Of a stretch of DNA of 64,000 bases, positions 1 to 8,151 are shown piece after piece (the stretch's first letter is position 1; each line of letters begins with the position of its first letter). Location of the stretch: the NCBI GenBank assembly GCA_958295485.1, contig OY282354.1:3124042-3188041 (forward strand), read 5' to 3'. The notes below the pieces were generated by a model. That model was not told where the DNA came from, did no database searches, and worked only from the letters and a program-made list of their open reading frames with translations. The translations under genes were made by a program, and so were the position numbers. This DNA comes from an uncultured Gammaproteobacteria bacterium. GTDB lineage: Bacteria > Pseudomonadota > Gammaproteobacteria > Eutrophobiales > Eutrophobiaceae.

Positions 1-2
1 AG

Positions 3-710
3 GAAAGCGTGAAAATACCCTATAAGCCGGAATTTACCGAATCCTGGGAAGTCGGGCTACGGACTCAATGGCTGAATAACCTTGCAACTGCGAATATCAC
101 TTATTTCAACGTTCAATATAAGGATCTGCAGTATCTGTTGTTGAATGCGGCAAGCGGTGGGTCCCAGTTCGACGCGGGGAATATCGGTCATGCAAATAAT
201 AACGGCGTTGAGACCGAATTTTCATTCCAGCTAACGGAGAACTTTCGCCTTTGGGCAAACTACACCTGGCAGAGCGGTGATTATGGCGGTGGAGCCTCCA
301 ACTTTGGCGGTGATTCCTTTGACGGCAACCCGCTTAAACTGACTCCAAAACATTCCTTTGGCATGGGAGGGAGCTATGATCATCATCTCCCCAATGGGAG
401 CGCGCTGAGACTGAGCGGTGACTGGTCTGAAAAGAGTCGACATTACTTTGCTGAAGAAAGCGGTCCGGACGACAGTGAAAAACTCGCCGGACTGGTAAAC
501 TTGCAGGGGAGTTGGACAAGTCCTTCCGAAAGACTTGAAGTTACCTTGTGGGTGAGAAACCTGCTGGATAAACGCGATAAAACGGGTTACTGGGACGACT
601 TTTTTCAATGGTGGCTGCGTTATGAGACGGAAGTTGACTATATAGTTGATGTTGCGAACTTCTCCCCCCCACGTTATTTTGGCGCGACCGTGACCTGGCG
701 CTTCGAGTAG
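3..710 (+). CDS. TonB-dependent receptor, C-terminal part (cut by window edge)
   Basis: The reading frame is already open at the first bases, so this is the end of a longer gene, not a 233-residue protein starting at the GTG at 9. The visible part begins with YKPEFTESWEVGLR, matching the YKPE-x(5)-E-GLK strand typical of TonB-dependent outer-membrane receptors. It continues as alternating amphipathic beta-strands (FRLWANYTW, LEVTLWVRNLLDK) and ends in an aromatic-rich last strand, TVTWRFE. Such receptors form a 22-strand barrel that imports siderophores, cobalamin or other ligands with TonB energy. The plug domain, TonB box and ligand specificity lie outside the window. A strong terminator follows 40 bp downstream, so it is probably the last gene of its transcript. 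Confidence 0.88.
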   Translation, partial: ESVKIPYKPEFTESWEVGLRTQWLNNLATANITYFNVQYKDLQYLLLNAASGGSQFDAGNIGHANNNGVETEFSFQLTENFRLWANYTWQSGDYGGGASNFGGDSFDGNPLKLTPKHSFGMGGSYDHHLPNGSALRLSGDWSEKSRHYFAEESGPDDSEKLAGLVNLQGSWTSPSERLEVTLWVRNLLDKRDKTGYWDDFFQWWLRYETEVDYIVDVANFSPPRYFGATVTWRFE

Positions 711-750
711 GATGGCGGCAGCCGTCCGGTAACCGCATGGACGTATAATG

Positions 751-785
751 AAACCCCCCTTTGGTATGCCAGGGGGGTTTTTTTT
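751..785 (+). terminator. Rho-independent terminator after the TonB receptor
   Basis: A perfect 10-bp stem (AAACCCCCCT at 751-760 against AGGGGGGTTT at 771-780) closes a 10-nt loop and runs into a T tract (778-785). It lies between the receptor stop (710) and the MFS start (792), so it separates the two transcription units. Confidence 0.9.
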
Positions 786-791
786 AAGCAA

Positions 792-1976
792 ATGGAAAAA
801 GAAAGCATAAATAAAAATATCATACTTGTTTTGCTCATTCTCACATCAACGTTGATGACGATGGCGAATGATCTCTATGCGCCCGGCCTGCCGCATATGC
901 CCGAGTACTTCAACACGACGGCGGATAAAGTGAAGCTGACCATCAGTTTCTGGGCATTGGCTTATGGCAGCTTGTTATTGATTTACGGTCCCTTGTCGGA
1001 ACGCTTCGGCAGGAGGCCGATCCTGGTTGGCGCCATGGTCATATTTACGGGATGCAGTTTTTATTGCTCTGTGGCAACGTCCATAGAACAATTGATCGCG
1101 GCGCGGGCGCTCCAGGGAGCCGCAGCCGGCGCAGAAGGGGTGCTTGTCTTATCTATCATTCGGGATTGTTTCGATGAACAGGGGCAGGTGAGGGCATTTT
1201 CTGTTTATCGCGGCGTTTGCGCCATTCCGCCAATCATCACCCCGGTTATAGGAGCTTATGTTTTTCTATGGTTTGGCTGGCAGGCCAATTTTATTTTGTT
1301 AGCCGTCAGCGCGGCCGTGGTGACAATGCTGCTTTGGAAATTCCTGACTGAATCCAAAAGCCCCGCTATCAATGCGGTGTCCTCGGGAAAAATCGTCTCT
1401 GATTACCTGCAACTCTTATCAAGCGCAAGGTTTATCAGCTTTGCGGTTATCATGGCTTCAGCAATAGCATTTTTGATTGTGTTTTCTACGACGGTCCCGT
1501 TTATCGTGGTCAACATACTTGGTTTTACGACGCAGACATTCGCTTATTTACAAGCAGCAATGATGATTGTATTCGTACTTGGCAGCCTCAGCGCAAATCG
1601 GCTCGCCGGCAGGCTCACTACGTCGCGCATACTGTTATTGGGGATTGGCGTGGTGGCGGTTGGCAGTGTCCTGTTATTCGCCATTGTCCAGGGGGATAAA
1701 TTAACCCTGGCTACCCTGGCTGTCCCCCTGGCGCTGATATCTTTCGGTAATGGTCCGGTGCTTACAACCGCGCCAATTCTTGCCATGAATGCAACAGACA
1801 GCGCAACCGGCGCATCCGCCGCGATGCTTCTGACGTTTACTTCTGTCCTGGGTTCATCGACCGCAGTCATCGAGGGCGCCCTGAATGATGGCAGCGCGCG
1901 CGCGTTAACCGTTGTGATGGTATCTGTAACGTTGTGTGCCCTGCTTGCCTTCGCCACGGGCACGCGTAAAAAATAA
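792..1976 (+). CDS. MFS multidrug exporter, Bcr/CflA type (first of two paralogues)
   Basis: 394 residues with about 12 hydrophobic segments. The N-terminus has the Bcr/CflA signature: DLYAPGLPHMPEYF at about 27-40 after TM1, and the motif-A loop GPLSERFGRRP at 66-76 between TM2 and TM3. Family members are proton-coupled drug or metabolite exporters of the inner membrane. The start is only 7 nt after the T tract of the upstream terminator and I see no Shine-Dalgarno sequence, so how it is initiated is unclear; the N-terminus nevertheless fits the family. It is followed by a close paralogue at 2042 and a TetM-like GTPase at 3246, which suggests a resistance or self-protection operon. The substrate cannot be read from sequence. 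Confidence 0.88.
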   Translation: MEKESINKNIILVLLILTSTLMTMANDLYAPGLPHMPEYFNTTADKVKLTISFWALAYGSLLLIYGPLSERFGRRPILVGAMVIFTGCSFYCSVATSIEQLIAARALQGAAAGAEGVLVLSIIRDCFDEQGQVRAFSVYRGVCAIPPIITPVIGAYVFLWFGWQANFILLAVSAAVVTMLLWKFLTESKSPAINAVSSGKIVSDYLQLLSSARFISFAVIMASAIAFLIVFSTTVPFIVVNILGFTTQTFAYLQAAMMIVFVLGSLSANRLAGRLTTSRILLLGIGVVAVGSVLLFAIVQGDKLTLATLAVPLALISFGNGPVLTTAPILAMNATDSATGASAAMLLTFTSVLGSSTAVIEGALNDGSARALTVVMVSVTLCALLAFATGTRKK

Positions 1977-2041
1977 TTCAGCCAATCAGCCTGCTTATCG
2001 GCAATGTAAGTGTAACGTTCCAGGCGCTAAATTCGGTGGTT

Positions 2042-3256
2042 ATGAACAAGGGGAATACAAGCCAACTGATAACCTTGATCCTGCTGGTGTTGACGACGTC
2101 CCTGACCATTATGTCACTGGACCTCTATGCGCCCAGCCTGCCTCATTTACCGGAATATTTTGGCGCGACAACCCAGATGGTAAAGCTGACCGTAAGCCTT
2201 AACGCATTAACATACGGGGTTGGCACCCTGGTTTACGGCCCTTTGTCGGAGCGGTTTGGTCGGAGACCGATACTTGTCGGCGCCATATGTTTTGCCACGT
2301 TGTGCAGTTTGTTTTGTACCCTGGCCGTATCCATAGAACAACTGATCGTCGCCCGTATCCTGCTGGGATTGGCCCTTGCCGCCGAGGGCGTGCTGGTTTA
2401 TTCGATTATCAACGATTGTTTCAAGGGCAAGGATAAGGTTCGCGCGTTCGCCTTGTGGGGCGCCGCCTGCGCGGTAACGCCCATATTCTCGCCAATACTG
2501 GGCGCCTATATTTTTGTGGCGTTTGGCTGGCGGGCAAATTTTGCGGTGTTGACAGTCATTGCCGGCGCCCTGACCCTGTTGTTGTGGAAGTACCTGGATG
2601 AGACTGTCAGCATCGAGAATCGGGTTGTTTCGATCAAAAAGATATGCCGGGATTATGCCCGGATATTACGCAGCCGTGCGTTCCTGGGTTATGCCGTCAT
2701 CCAGTCTACCGGCGTGGGTTACTTTATTGTGTTTCCCACCGCTGTTCCGTTTATCCTGGCAAACCAGTTCGATAAAGCGCCTGAGTTTTACGGGTATTAC
2801 CAGGGCGGCATTATCTTTATGTTTATACTCGGAACCCTGGCCACCCGGAGTCTGGTGAATACGTTACACACCGATCAGGTCTTGACGCTGGGGGTAAGCC
2901 TGGTCGCAACAGGGTGTGTGCTGTTATTACCGGTCTCATTTTTATCCGCGGGGTCTCTACCTGCGCTTACCATACCCCTGGCGTTAATCGCTTTCGGCAA
3001 CGGTTTTATCTTCACGACTATTCCTTCTCTTGCCATGGATGCTACCGACAGCCCGGCCGGTGTTTCATCGGCGGCCCTGTTGACTATTCAGACTACGCTG
3101 GGTTCACTGACTTCAGTTACCGACAGCGTTTTGCCCGATGGCGATATACGCCAGTTGGCAATGATCATGGGCGTGGTCGCAGCCGTGGCTGTGCTGGCCT
3201 TGATACTCAAAGGAAAAAGCAACCCGGAAACAGTATTACCCGTCAATGCGCACTGA
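2042..3256 (+). CDS. MFS multidrug exporter, Bcr/CflA type (second paralogue)
   Basis: About 404 residues. It is a tandem paralogue of the gene at 792, with the same blocks in the same order: LDLYAPSLPHLPEYF, YGPLSERFGRRPILVGA, then a matching GNG/TDSPAG stretch near the C-terminus. ATG 2042 is preferred; an in-frame GTG at 2036 would add two residues, and neither has a clear ribosome-binding site. The last 11 bp overlap the start of the TetM-like gene (3246), so the two are very likely translationally coupled. The divergence between the paralogues suggests an old duplication with separated substrates rather than a recent copy. Inner-membrane, proton-driven export is inferred from the family. 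Confidence 0.87.
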   Translation: MNKGNTSQLITLILLVLTTSLTIMSLDLYAPSLPHLPEYFGATTQMVKLTVSLNALTYGVGTLVYGPLSERFGRRPILVGAICFATLCSLFCTLAVSIEQLIVARILLGLALAAEGVLVYSIINDCFKGKDKVRAFALWGAACAVTPIFSPILGAYIFVAFGWRANFAVLTVIAGALTLLLWKYLDETVSIENRVVSIKKICRDYARILRSRAFLGYAVIQSTGVGYFIVFPTAVPFILANQFDKAPEFYGYYQGGIIFMFILGTLATRSLVNTLHTDQVLTLGVSLVATGCVLLLPVSFLSAGSLPALTIPLALIAFGNGFIFTTIPSLAMDATDSPAGVSSAALLTIQTTLGSLTSVTDSVLPDGDIRQLAMIMGVVAAVAVLALILKGKSNPETVLPVNAH

Positions 3257-5129
3257 CCTCATCCGCAATATTGGCATCATGGCGCATGTGGATGCAGGCA
3301 AAACGACGCTGACCGAGCAGCTTTTATATACAGGTGGCGCTATCAGGACACCAGGTCGGGTCGATCATGGGACTTCTTTGACAGATTCACTGGAAGTGGA
3401 GAAAAAACGCGGCATTACCGTGCGCGCCGCAGCAGTGGCGCTGGATTGGGCAGGGGTGAACATACGCATTATCGACACCCCTGGCCATGCTGATTTCTAT
3501 CCCGAGGTGGAACGCTCGATACGAGCGCTGGACGGTGCGGTCCTCCTTATATCCTCGGTAGAAGGCATTCAATTACAGACCTCGACAATATGGACGGCCC
3601 TGCGCGAGTCAGGCATCCCAACCCTGATATTTATCAACAAACTGGACCGGACAGGTTCCAGCTCCCGCAGGTTAATCGGAGAAATGAGACAGCGACTTGC
3701 TGCTACGATATTGCCGCTGCAGCATGTTGCCGGGGAAGAGACCAAGTCGCCGCGTATCAATAATATTGCTGATAATCCGGCCCTGCTCATGGAGGCCATG
3801 GAATGTCTGGCCCAGCTTGATCAGGAGATTATGGACATATATCTGCGCGATAAACTTGCCAACTGGCCGCAAATTGAAACGGTTATCCAAAGCCTTGCGC
3901 GTCAAGCCAGGGTACAGCCGGTTTTATTTGGCGCAGCGTTGTCGGGAACAGGTGTCCCGGAATTATTAAATGCCATTGTTGCTTATCTGCCCGGACCAAA
4001 AGGACACGCCCGCAATGACCTGTCCGCATTGGCATTCAAGGTTGAAACAGATAAAGCAGCCGGCCGCCGTGTATATGTACGTATTTTTGAGGGTTCCATT
4101 ACACCGCGGGAAACAATACACAATGACACGGTAGACAAGTATGAAAAAACGACGCGAATACTTAAATTGGTCCGTGGTGAGGAGTATAAAAACACCACCC
4201 ACCTTGTGGCAGGCGATATAGGGATTCTATATGGTGTACAGAGCTGTAAAGCAGGGCATGCGCTGGGCAAGGACTATGCGATTCCGCTGCTGTCAACCCC
4301 GGTGGAACCCATGTTGACGGCCAGGATAGACCCCCTCCGGACAGATAATTGGAATGAATTGCTCAAGGCTTTGCAACAGTTGGAAGATGAGGACCCCCTG
4401 CTGAATATCCAATGGATTGAATCACAGCGTGAGCTTCAACTGCGTTTTTTTGGTGAAGTACAAATGGAGATTATATGCGACCTGCTCTCTTCGCGTTTCG
4501 GTCTCGATGTCAATATATCCAGGCCCGGCGTTATCTACAAAGAGACGCCAATGGGGGTGGGTGAAGCCGGTATAGAGTACAGGGATGGCGGCTATGCCGA
4601 CCTTGAACTCAGGGTAGAGCCGTTGCCTGCCGGCAGTGGCTTTGAATATGAAGAGGCGATAAGTGGCGATGACAGAATTTACCAGAAGTTCATGAAACAG
4701 ATCCCCCGGATACTGGAACAATGCTGCAGTAAGGGACCCCTGGGTTGGGAGGTCACGGATCTCAAAGTAACCTTGCTTGACGGATATTGCAAGTATGATC
4801 TTGGCACGAAATCCGACGACTACAAGATTGTAACTCCCAGGGTGTTTGCAGAGGCTTTGAGTAATGCAGGAACCGGATTGCTGGAGCCCGTGGTGAATTT
4901 TGAGATCAGCGTGCCCAAAGAATATGGTTCGCGGGTTTATCGGGAACTGATAAGGATGCGAGCTTCATTTGAACAACCTGTCGCTGATGCCGGACGGTTG
5001 TTATTTAATGGCCGGGCGCCGTTTGCTGAAACCTTCAGGTCCACTTCTGCCCTGTATGCTTCATCTCATGGACAAGGGATTTTGAAAACAGAATTTTGCA
5101 GTTATTCCCCGGCTTATTGCCCAAAATGA
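3246..5129 (+). CDS. TetM/TetO-like ribosomal protection GTPase
   Basis: 627 residues, close to the 639-650 of TetM-class proteins and shorter than EF-G. G motifs are intact: AHVDAGKT (13-20), DTPG (77-80) and NKLD (131-134), with the switch sequence KRGIT near 54-58. The order of C-terminal blocks (FFGEVQMEII, VIYKETP, VEPLPAGSGFEYE, GWEVTDLKVTL, TGLLEPVVNFEISVP) follows TetM rather than BipA or LepA. Such GTPases bind the ribosome like EF-G and dislodge tetracyclines. Chromosomal relatives may protect against other ribosome-binding compounds. The start overlaps the upstream exporter by 11 bp, so export and ribosome protection appear co-translated. The actual drug is unknown. Confidence 0.82.
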   Translation: MRTDLIRNIGIMAHVDAGKTTLTEQLLYTGGAIRTPGRVDHGTSLTDSLEVEKKRGITVRAAAVALDWAGVNIRIIDTPGHADFYPEVERSIRALDGAVLLISSVEGIQLQTSTIWTALRESGIPTLIFINKLDRTGSSSRRLIGEMRQRLAATILPLQHVAGEETKSPRINNIADNPALLMEAMECLAQLDQEIMDIYLRDKLANWPQIETVIQSLARQARVQPVLFGAALSGTGVPELLNAIVAYLPGPKGHARNDLSALAFKVETDKAAGRRVYVRIFEGSITPRETIHNDTVDKYEKTTRILKLVRGEEYKNTTHLVAGDIGILYGVQSCKAGHALGKDYAIPLLSTPVEPMLTARIDPLRTDNWNELLKALQQLEDEDPLLNIQWIESQRELQLRFFGEVQMEIICDLLSSRFGLDVNISRPGVIYKETPMGVGEAGIEYRDGGYADLELRVEPLPAGSGFEYEEAISGDDRIYQKFMKQIPRILEQCCSKGPLGWEVTDLKVTLLDGYCKYDLGTKSDDYKIVTPRVFAEALSNAGTGLLEPVVNFEISVPKEYGSRVYRELIRMRASFEQPVADAGRLLFNGRAPFAETFRSTSALYASSHGQGILKTEFCSYSPAYCPK

Positions 5130-5225
5130 TAACCATGACGCCGGTTTAGCCATTGCCATTAACCAGCCTCATCATATCATCGGCAGAACCTGGCGGTTGT
5201 CAGGTAACCAGGTGGAGTAATCAAC

Positions 5226-6038
5226 ATGACCAGACAAACAGCGGGCGCAACCAGTTTGGATTTTGATTTGACAGGGCGAGTTGCGGTGGTCACCGGAGCC
5301 AGTTCCGGTATTGGCGCAGCAATTGCCAAGGCGCTTGCGGCATCCGGAACCAGGGTTGTCGCTACAGGCCGCAACAAGGAACGCCTGCAGAAAGTGAGTG
5401 GTGAGATTGCCGCTGCCGGGGGGGAAGCCGTATCCATTGAAGCAGAACTGACTGATGCAAATGGTGCAGATCATATCATCAACACCGCCCTCAATTACTT
5501 TGGCGGTCTGGACATTCTGGTTCCCTGCGCAGGGATATTCATACCGGCGACTTTTGCTGATACCACCCTTGAGGAGCTTGATAAGCAGATTGACATAAAC
5601 CTGAGGTCAGCGTTCCTGTTGAGCAAGGCAGCATTGCCCTGTCTCAAACCCGGCTCATCAATCATATTCGTCACCTCGACCACCGCAAGAACAGGCTTTG
5701 CCAATACCGCCGCCTATGCCGCGTCGAAAGGCGCCCTGGATGCATTAATGCGCGTCATGGCAGTTGAACTTGCGTCCAGGGATATCTCTGTCAATGCCGT
5801 GTCGCCCGGTTGGACGGCCACCCCGATGAACGAGCGTCTTCGTGCAGATGCTGCCGTGGTTGACGCGGCAATTGCATCTACACCTGCCGGCCGGCTTGCC
5901 ATACCCGAAGATATTGCGCCGGCTGTAGTTTTTCTGGCATCGCCGGCCGCACGTTTTGTACAGGGACTGATACTGACGGTTGAAGGTGGTTATCCCAGCC
6001 TGCCGGATGTCATTCGCCGTAGCGAGGCTGTTGCGTAA
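5226..6038 (+). CDS. Short-chain dehydrogenase/reductase (FabG-like fold)
   Basis: 270 residues. It has the NAD(P)-binding TGASSGIG at 23-30 and a complete catalytic tetrad N125-S151-Y164-K168 (YAASK). The usual NNAG motif is replaced by VPCAGIF. The PG and T motifs after the active site (VSPGWTATPM) favour a classical SDR. The ATG at 5226 is preceded by AGGTGGAG at good spacing. It lies 11 bp before the hydantoinase A gene in the same direction and so probably opens the catabolic operon. A role in oxidising or reducing an alcohol or keto intermediate of that pathway is inference; the substrate cannot be read out. Confidence 0.85.
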   Translation: MTRQTAGATSLDFDLTGRVAVVTGASSGIGAAIAKALAASGTRVVATGRNKERLQKVSGEIAAAGGEAVSIEAELTDANGADHIINTALNYFGGLDILVPCAGIFIPATFADTTLEELDKQIDINLRSAFLLSKAALPCLKPGSSIIFVTSTTARTGFANTAAYAASKGALDALMRVMAVELASRDISVNAVSPGWTATPMNERLRADAAVVDAAIASTPAGRLAIPEDIAPAVVFLASPAARFVQGLILTVEGGYPSLPDVIRRSEAVA

Positions 6039-6049
6039 AAAGCGGTTCA

Positions 6050-8149
6050 ATGGATGGAATGCGGCTCGCGATTGATACAGGAGGAACGTTTACCGACCTG
6101 ATTATCGAAGATTCCGGGGGAGAGTTGTCCTTTTATAAAGGGCCGACGATACCGGCAGATCCGGTGATAGGGGTACTGGACGTTTTGCGCATTGCGGCTG
6201 ATGAACGGGCTAGCGCCCTTGCCGATTTTCTCGGCGGCTGCGCAAGCCTGATGCACGGCACGACTCATGCGCTTAATGCGATACTCAGCCATAGCGCCGC
6301 GCGAACTGCGTTCCTGACCACTGAAGGTCATCCCGATATTCTGTTGTATCGCGAGGGTGGCAGGACTGACCCGTTCAACTTCACCCGTGAATTTCCAATG
6401 CCATATATTCCTCGTTCCCTGACCTGGGAGGTGCCGGAAAGAATTGGCGCAGATGGCGGCGTCGTCAAGCAACTGGATGAGAAGCGGGTTGTCGAAATTA
6501 TTGGTGAACTGGATGCCAGGCGCATCAAGGCGGTGTCTGTTTGTTTACTGTGGTCACCCGTTAACGGTTCCCATGAAGAACGGGTCGGCGAATTGCTGGC
6601 GAGGCATTTACCCGGAGTGCCGTTTACCCTGTCGCATCAGCTTACGCCCATGCTGCGTGAATATCGACGCGCTTCAGCCGCTTCCATTGACGCTTCACTG
6701 AAACCGTTGATGAGTGACTACCTGGCCAGGCTGGAAAGTGAATTGCATAAGGCCGGCTTCAACGGGCGTTTATTGATGGTAACGTCCGGCGGCGGTGTCC
6801 TGGATGCCACACAGGTTTCCTCAGCGCCGATACTGGCCATTAATTCGGGTCCCTCGATGGCGCCGGTAGCAGGTTTGCATTTTGTCGAGAAACATACAGG
6901 CTCAACCACGGCTGTGATTGCCGACACCGGCGGCACCAGCTATGACGTCAGCCTGGTGCGGGACGGGCATATTCCGCGCACGCGGGAAACCTGGCTGGGA
7001 GATCGTATCTATGGTCACATGACGGGATTTCCTTCCATCGATATCACGAGTATCGGAGCAGGGGGTGGCAGTGTTGCCTGGGTTGATGAGGGAGGGTTGC
7101 TGAGAATCGGACCGCACAGCGCCGGCGCAGACCCGGGCCCTGCTTGCTATCAACGTGGCGGAACACATCCTACAGTCACAGACGCCAGTGTCTTCCTGGG
7201 TTATATCGACCCTGATTATTTTCTGGGCGGGAAAATGAAATTAGACACAGAAGCGGCACGGGAAGCAATTACACGTGAAGTCGCCGGGCCGCTTGGATTG
7301 GATACTGAGGCGGCTGCCTGCGCCATAATTGAGTTGACTACTGAAGAGATGATCCATGCCATAGAGGACGTAACGGTAAATCACGGTGTAGACCCGGCTT
7401 CTGCGGTACTGGTCGCAGGAGGAGGGGCAGCCGGATTGAACAGCGTGAAAATTGCGGCGCGTTTAGGAACCCGGCAAGTATTATTTCCCTATACCGGTGC
7501 AGTATTAAGCGCCTCAGGGGCCTTAATGGCTGAATTATCGGCCAGTTATACCAGCCCGGCGGTGGTTACCAGCGGCAATTTCGATTTTGCCGCGGTTAAT
7601 AACTGCCTGGATACGCTACGGAAAAAGTGCGAGGCATTCAGCGCAGGACCGGGCGCGGGCGCTGCTGCCACATCAGTGAAATACAGTGTTGAAGCGCGTT
7701 ACGCCAGGCAGATCTGGGAACTCGAGATCGAACTGCCCCGGCCCTGCTTTACTGGTCAAAAAGACGTTGACCGGCTGCTTGACGCCTTCCATAAAGAGCA
7801 TCAAACAATTTTTGCCGTCTACGACCCTGACGGAGAACTTGAAATGCTCAACTGGAATGCCAGGATAAGTTGCCAGTTACATAACAGACACAGATCCTCG
7901 CTACCGGAAGTCTTCGTGGAACAGGGAGGGACCCACACACGCATGGTTGGGTTTGGCGCCGTTGGCAGACTGGAGACGATTATACGACCAATCATGAGCA
8001 TGGTGACAGGCGAACAGGCAAGTGGTCCGACAATTATTGAATCGGATTTTACATCGGTTGTCATTGACCCGGGAGCGGTTGCGGAATTGTTGTCCGATGG
8101 CAGTCTTATGGTGACCGTTACCCCGATAAAGCAATCAATGAGAGTGTGA
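6050..8149 (+). CDS. Hydantoinase/oxoprolinase family, A subunit (HyuA-like)
   Basis: 699 residues, normal for the separate A subunit. The ASKHA-type ATP-binding loop DTGGTFTD sits at residues 9-16, and the HGTTHALNAIL and ADTGGTSYDVSLV blocks follow in the usual order. HyuA partners with HyuB for ATP-dependent opening of hydantoins, 5-oxoproline or N-methylhydantoin, or (as acetone/acetophenone carboxylases) for carboxylation. Its end overlaps the GTG alternative start of hyuB. The downstream FAD oxidase and amidase point to breakdown of a cyclic imide, amide or N-alkyl amino-acid compound, but the sequence alone does not separate hydantoinase, oxoprolinase and carboxylase members. Confidence 0.87.
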   Translation: MDGMRLAIDTGGTFTDLIIEDSGGELSFYKGPTIPADPVIGVLDVLRIAADERASALADFLGGCASLMHGTTHALNAILSHSAARTAFLTTEGHPDILLYREGGRTDPFNFTREFPMPYIPRSLTWEVPERIGADGGVVKQLDEKRVVEIIGELDARRIKAVSVCLLWSPVNGSHEERVGELLARHLPGVPFTLSHQLTPMLREYRRASAASIDASLKPLMSDYLARLESELHKAGFNGRLLMVTSGGGVLDATQVSSAPILAINSGPSMAPVAGLHFVEKHTGSTTAVIADTGGTSYDVSLVRDGHIPRTRETWLGDRIYGHMTGFPSIDITSIGAGGGSVAWVDEGGLLRIGPHSAGADPGPACYQRGGTHPTVTDASVFLGYIDPDYFLGGKMKLDTEAAREAITREVAGPLGLDTEAAACAIIELTTEEMIHAIEDVTVNHGVDPASAVLVAGGGAAGLNSVKIAARLGTRQVLFPYTGAVLSASGALMAELSASYTSPAVVTSGNFDFAAVNNCLDTLRKKCEAFSAGPGAGAAATSVKYSVEARYARQIWELEIELPRPCFTGQKDVDRLLDAFHKEHQTIFAVYDPDGELEMLNWNARISCQLHNRHRSSLPEVFVEQGGTHTRMVGFGAVGRLETIIRPIMSMVTGEQASGPTIIESDFTSVVIDPGAVAELLSDGSLMVTVTPIKQSMRV

Positions 8150-8151
8150 AT

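Noticed and set aside
3246..5129. BipA/TypA, LepA or EF-G identity for the GTPase
   Set aside because: The N-terminal AHVDAGKTT with the following block order and the ~630-residue length fit TetM-class proteins; BipA and LepA have AHVDHGKTT or AHIDHGKST and different C-termini, and EF-G is longer.
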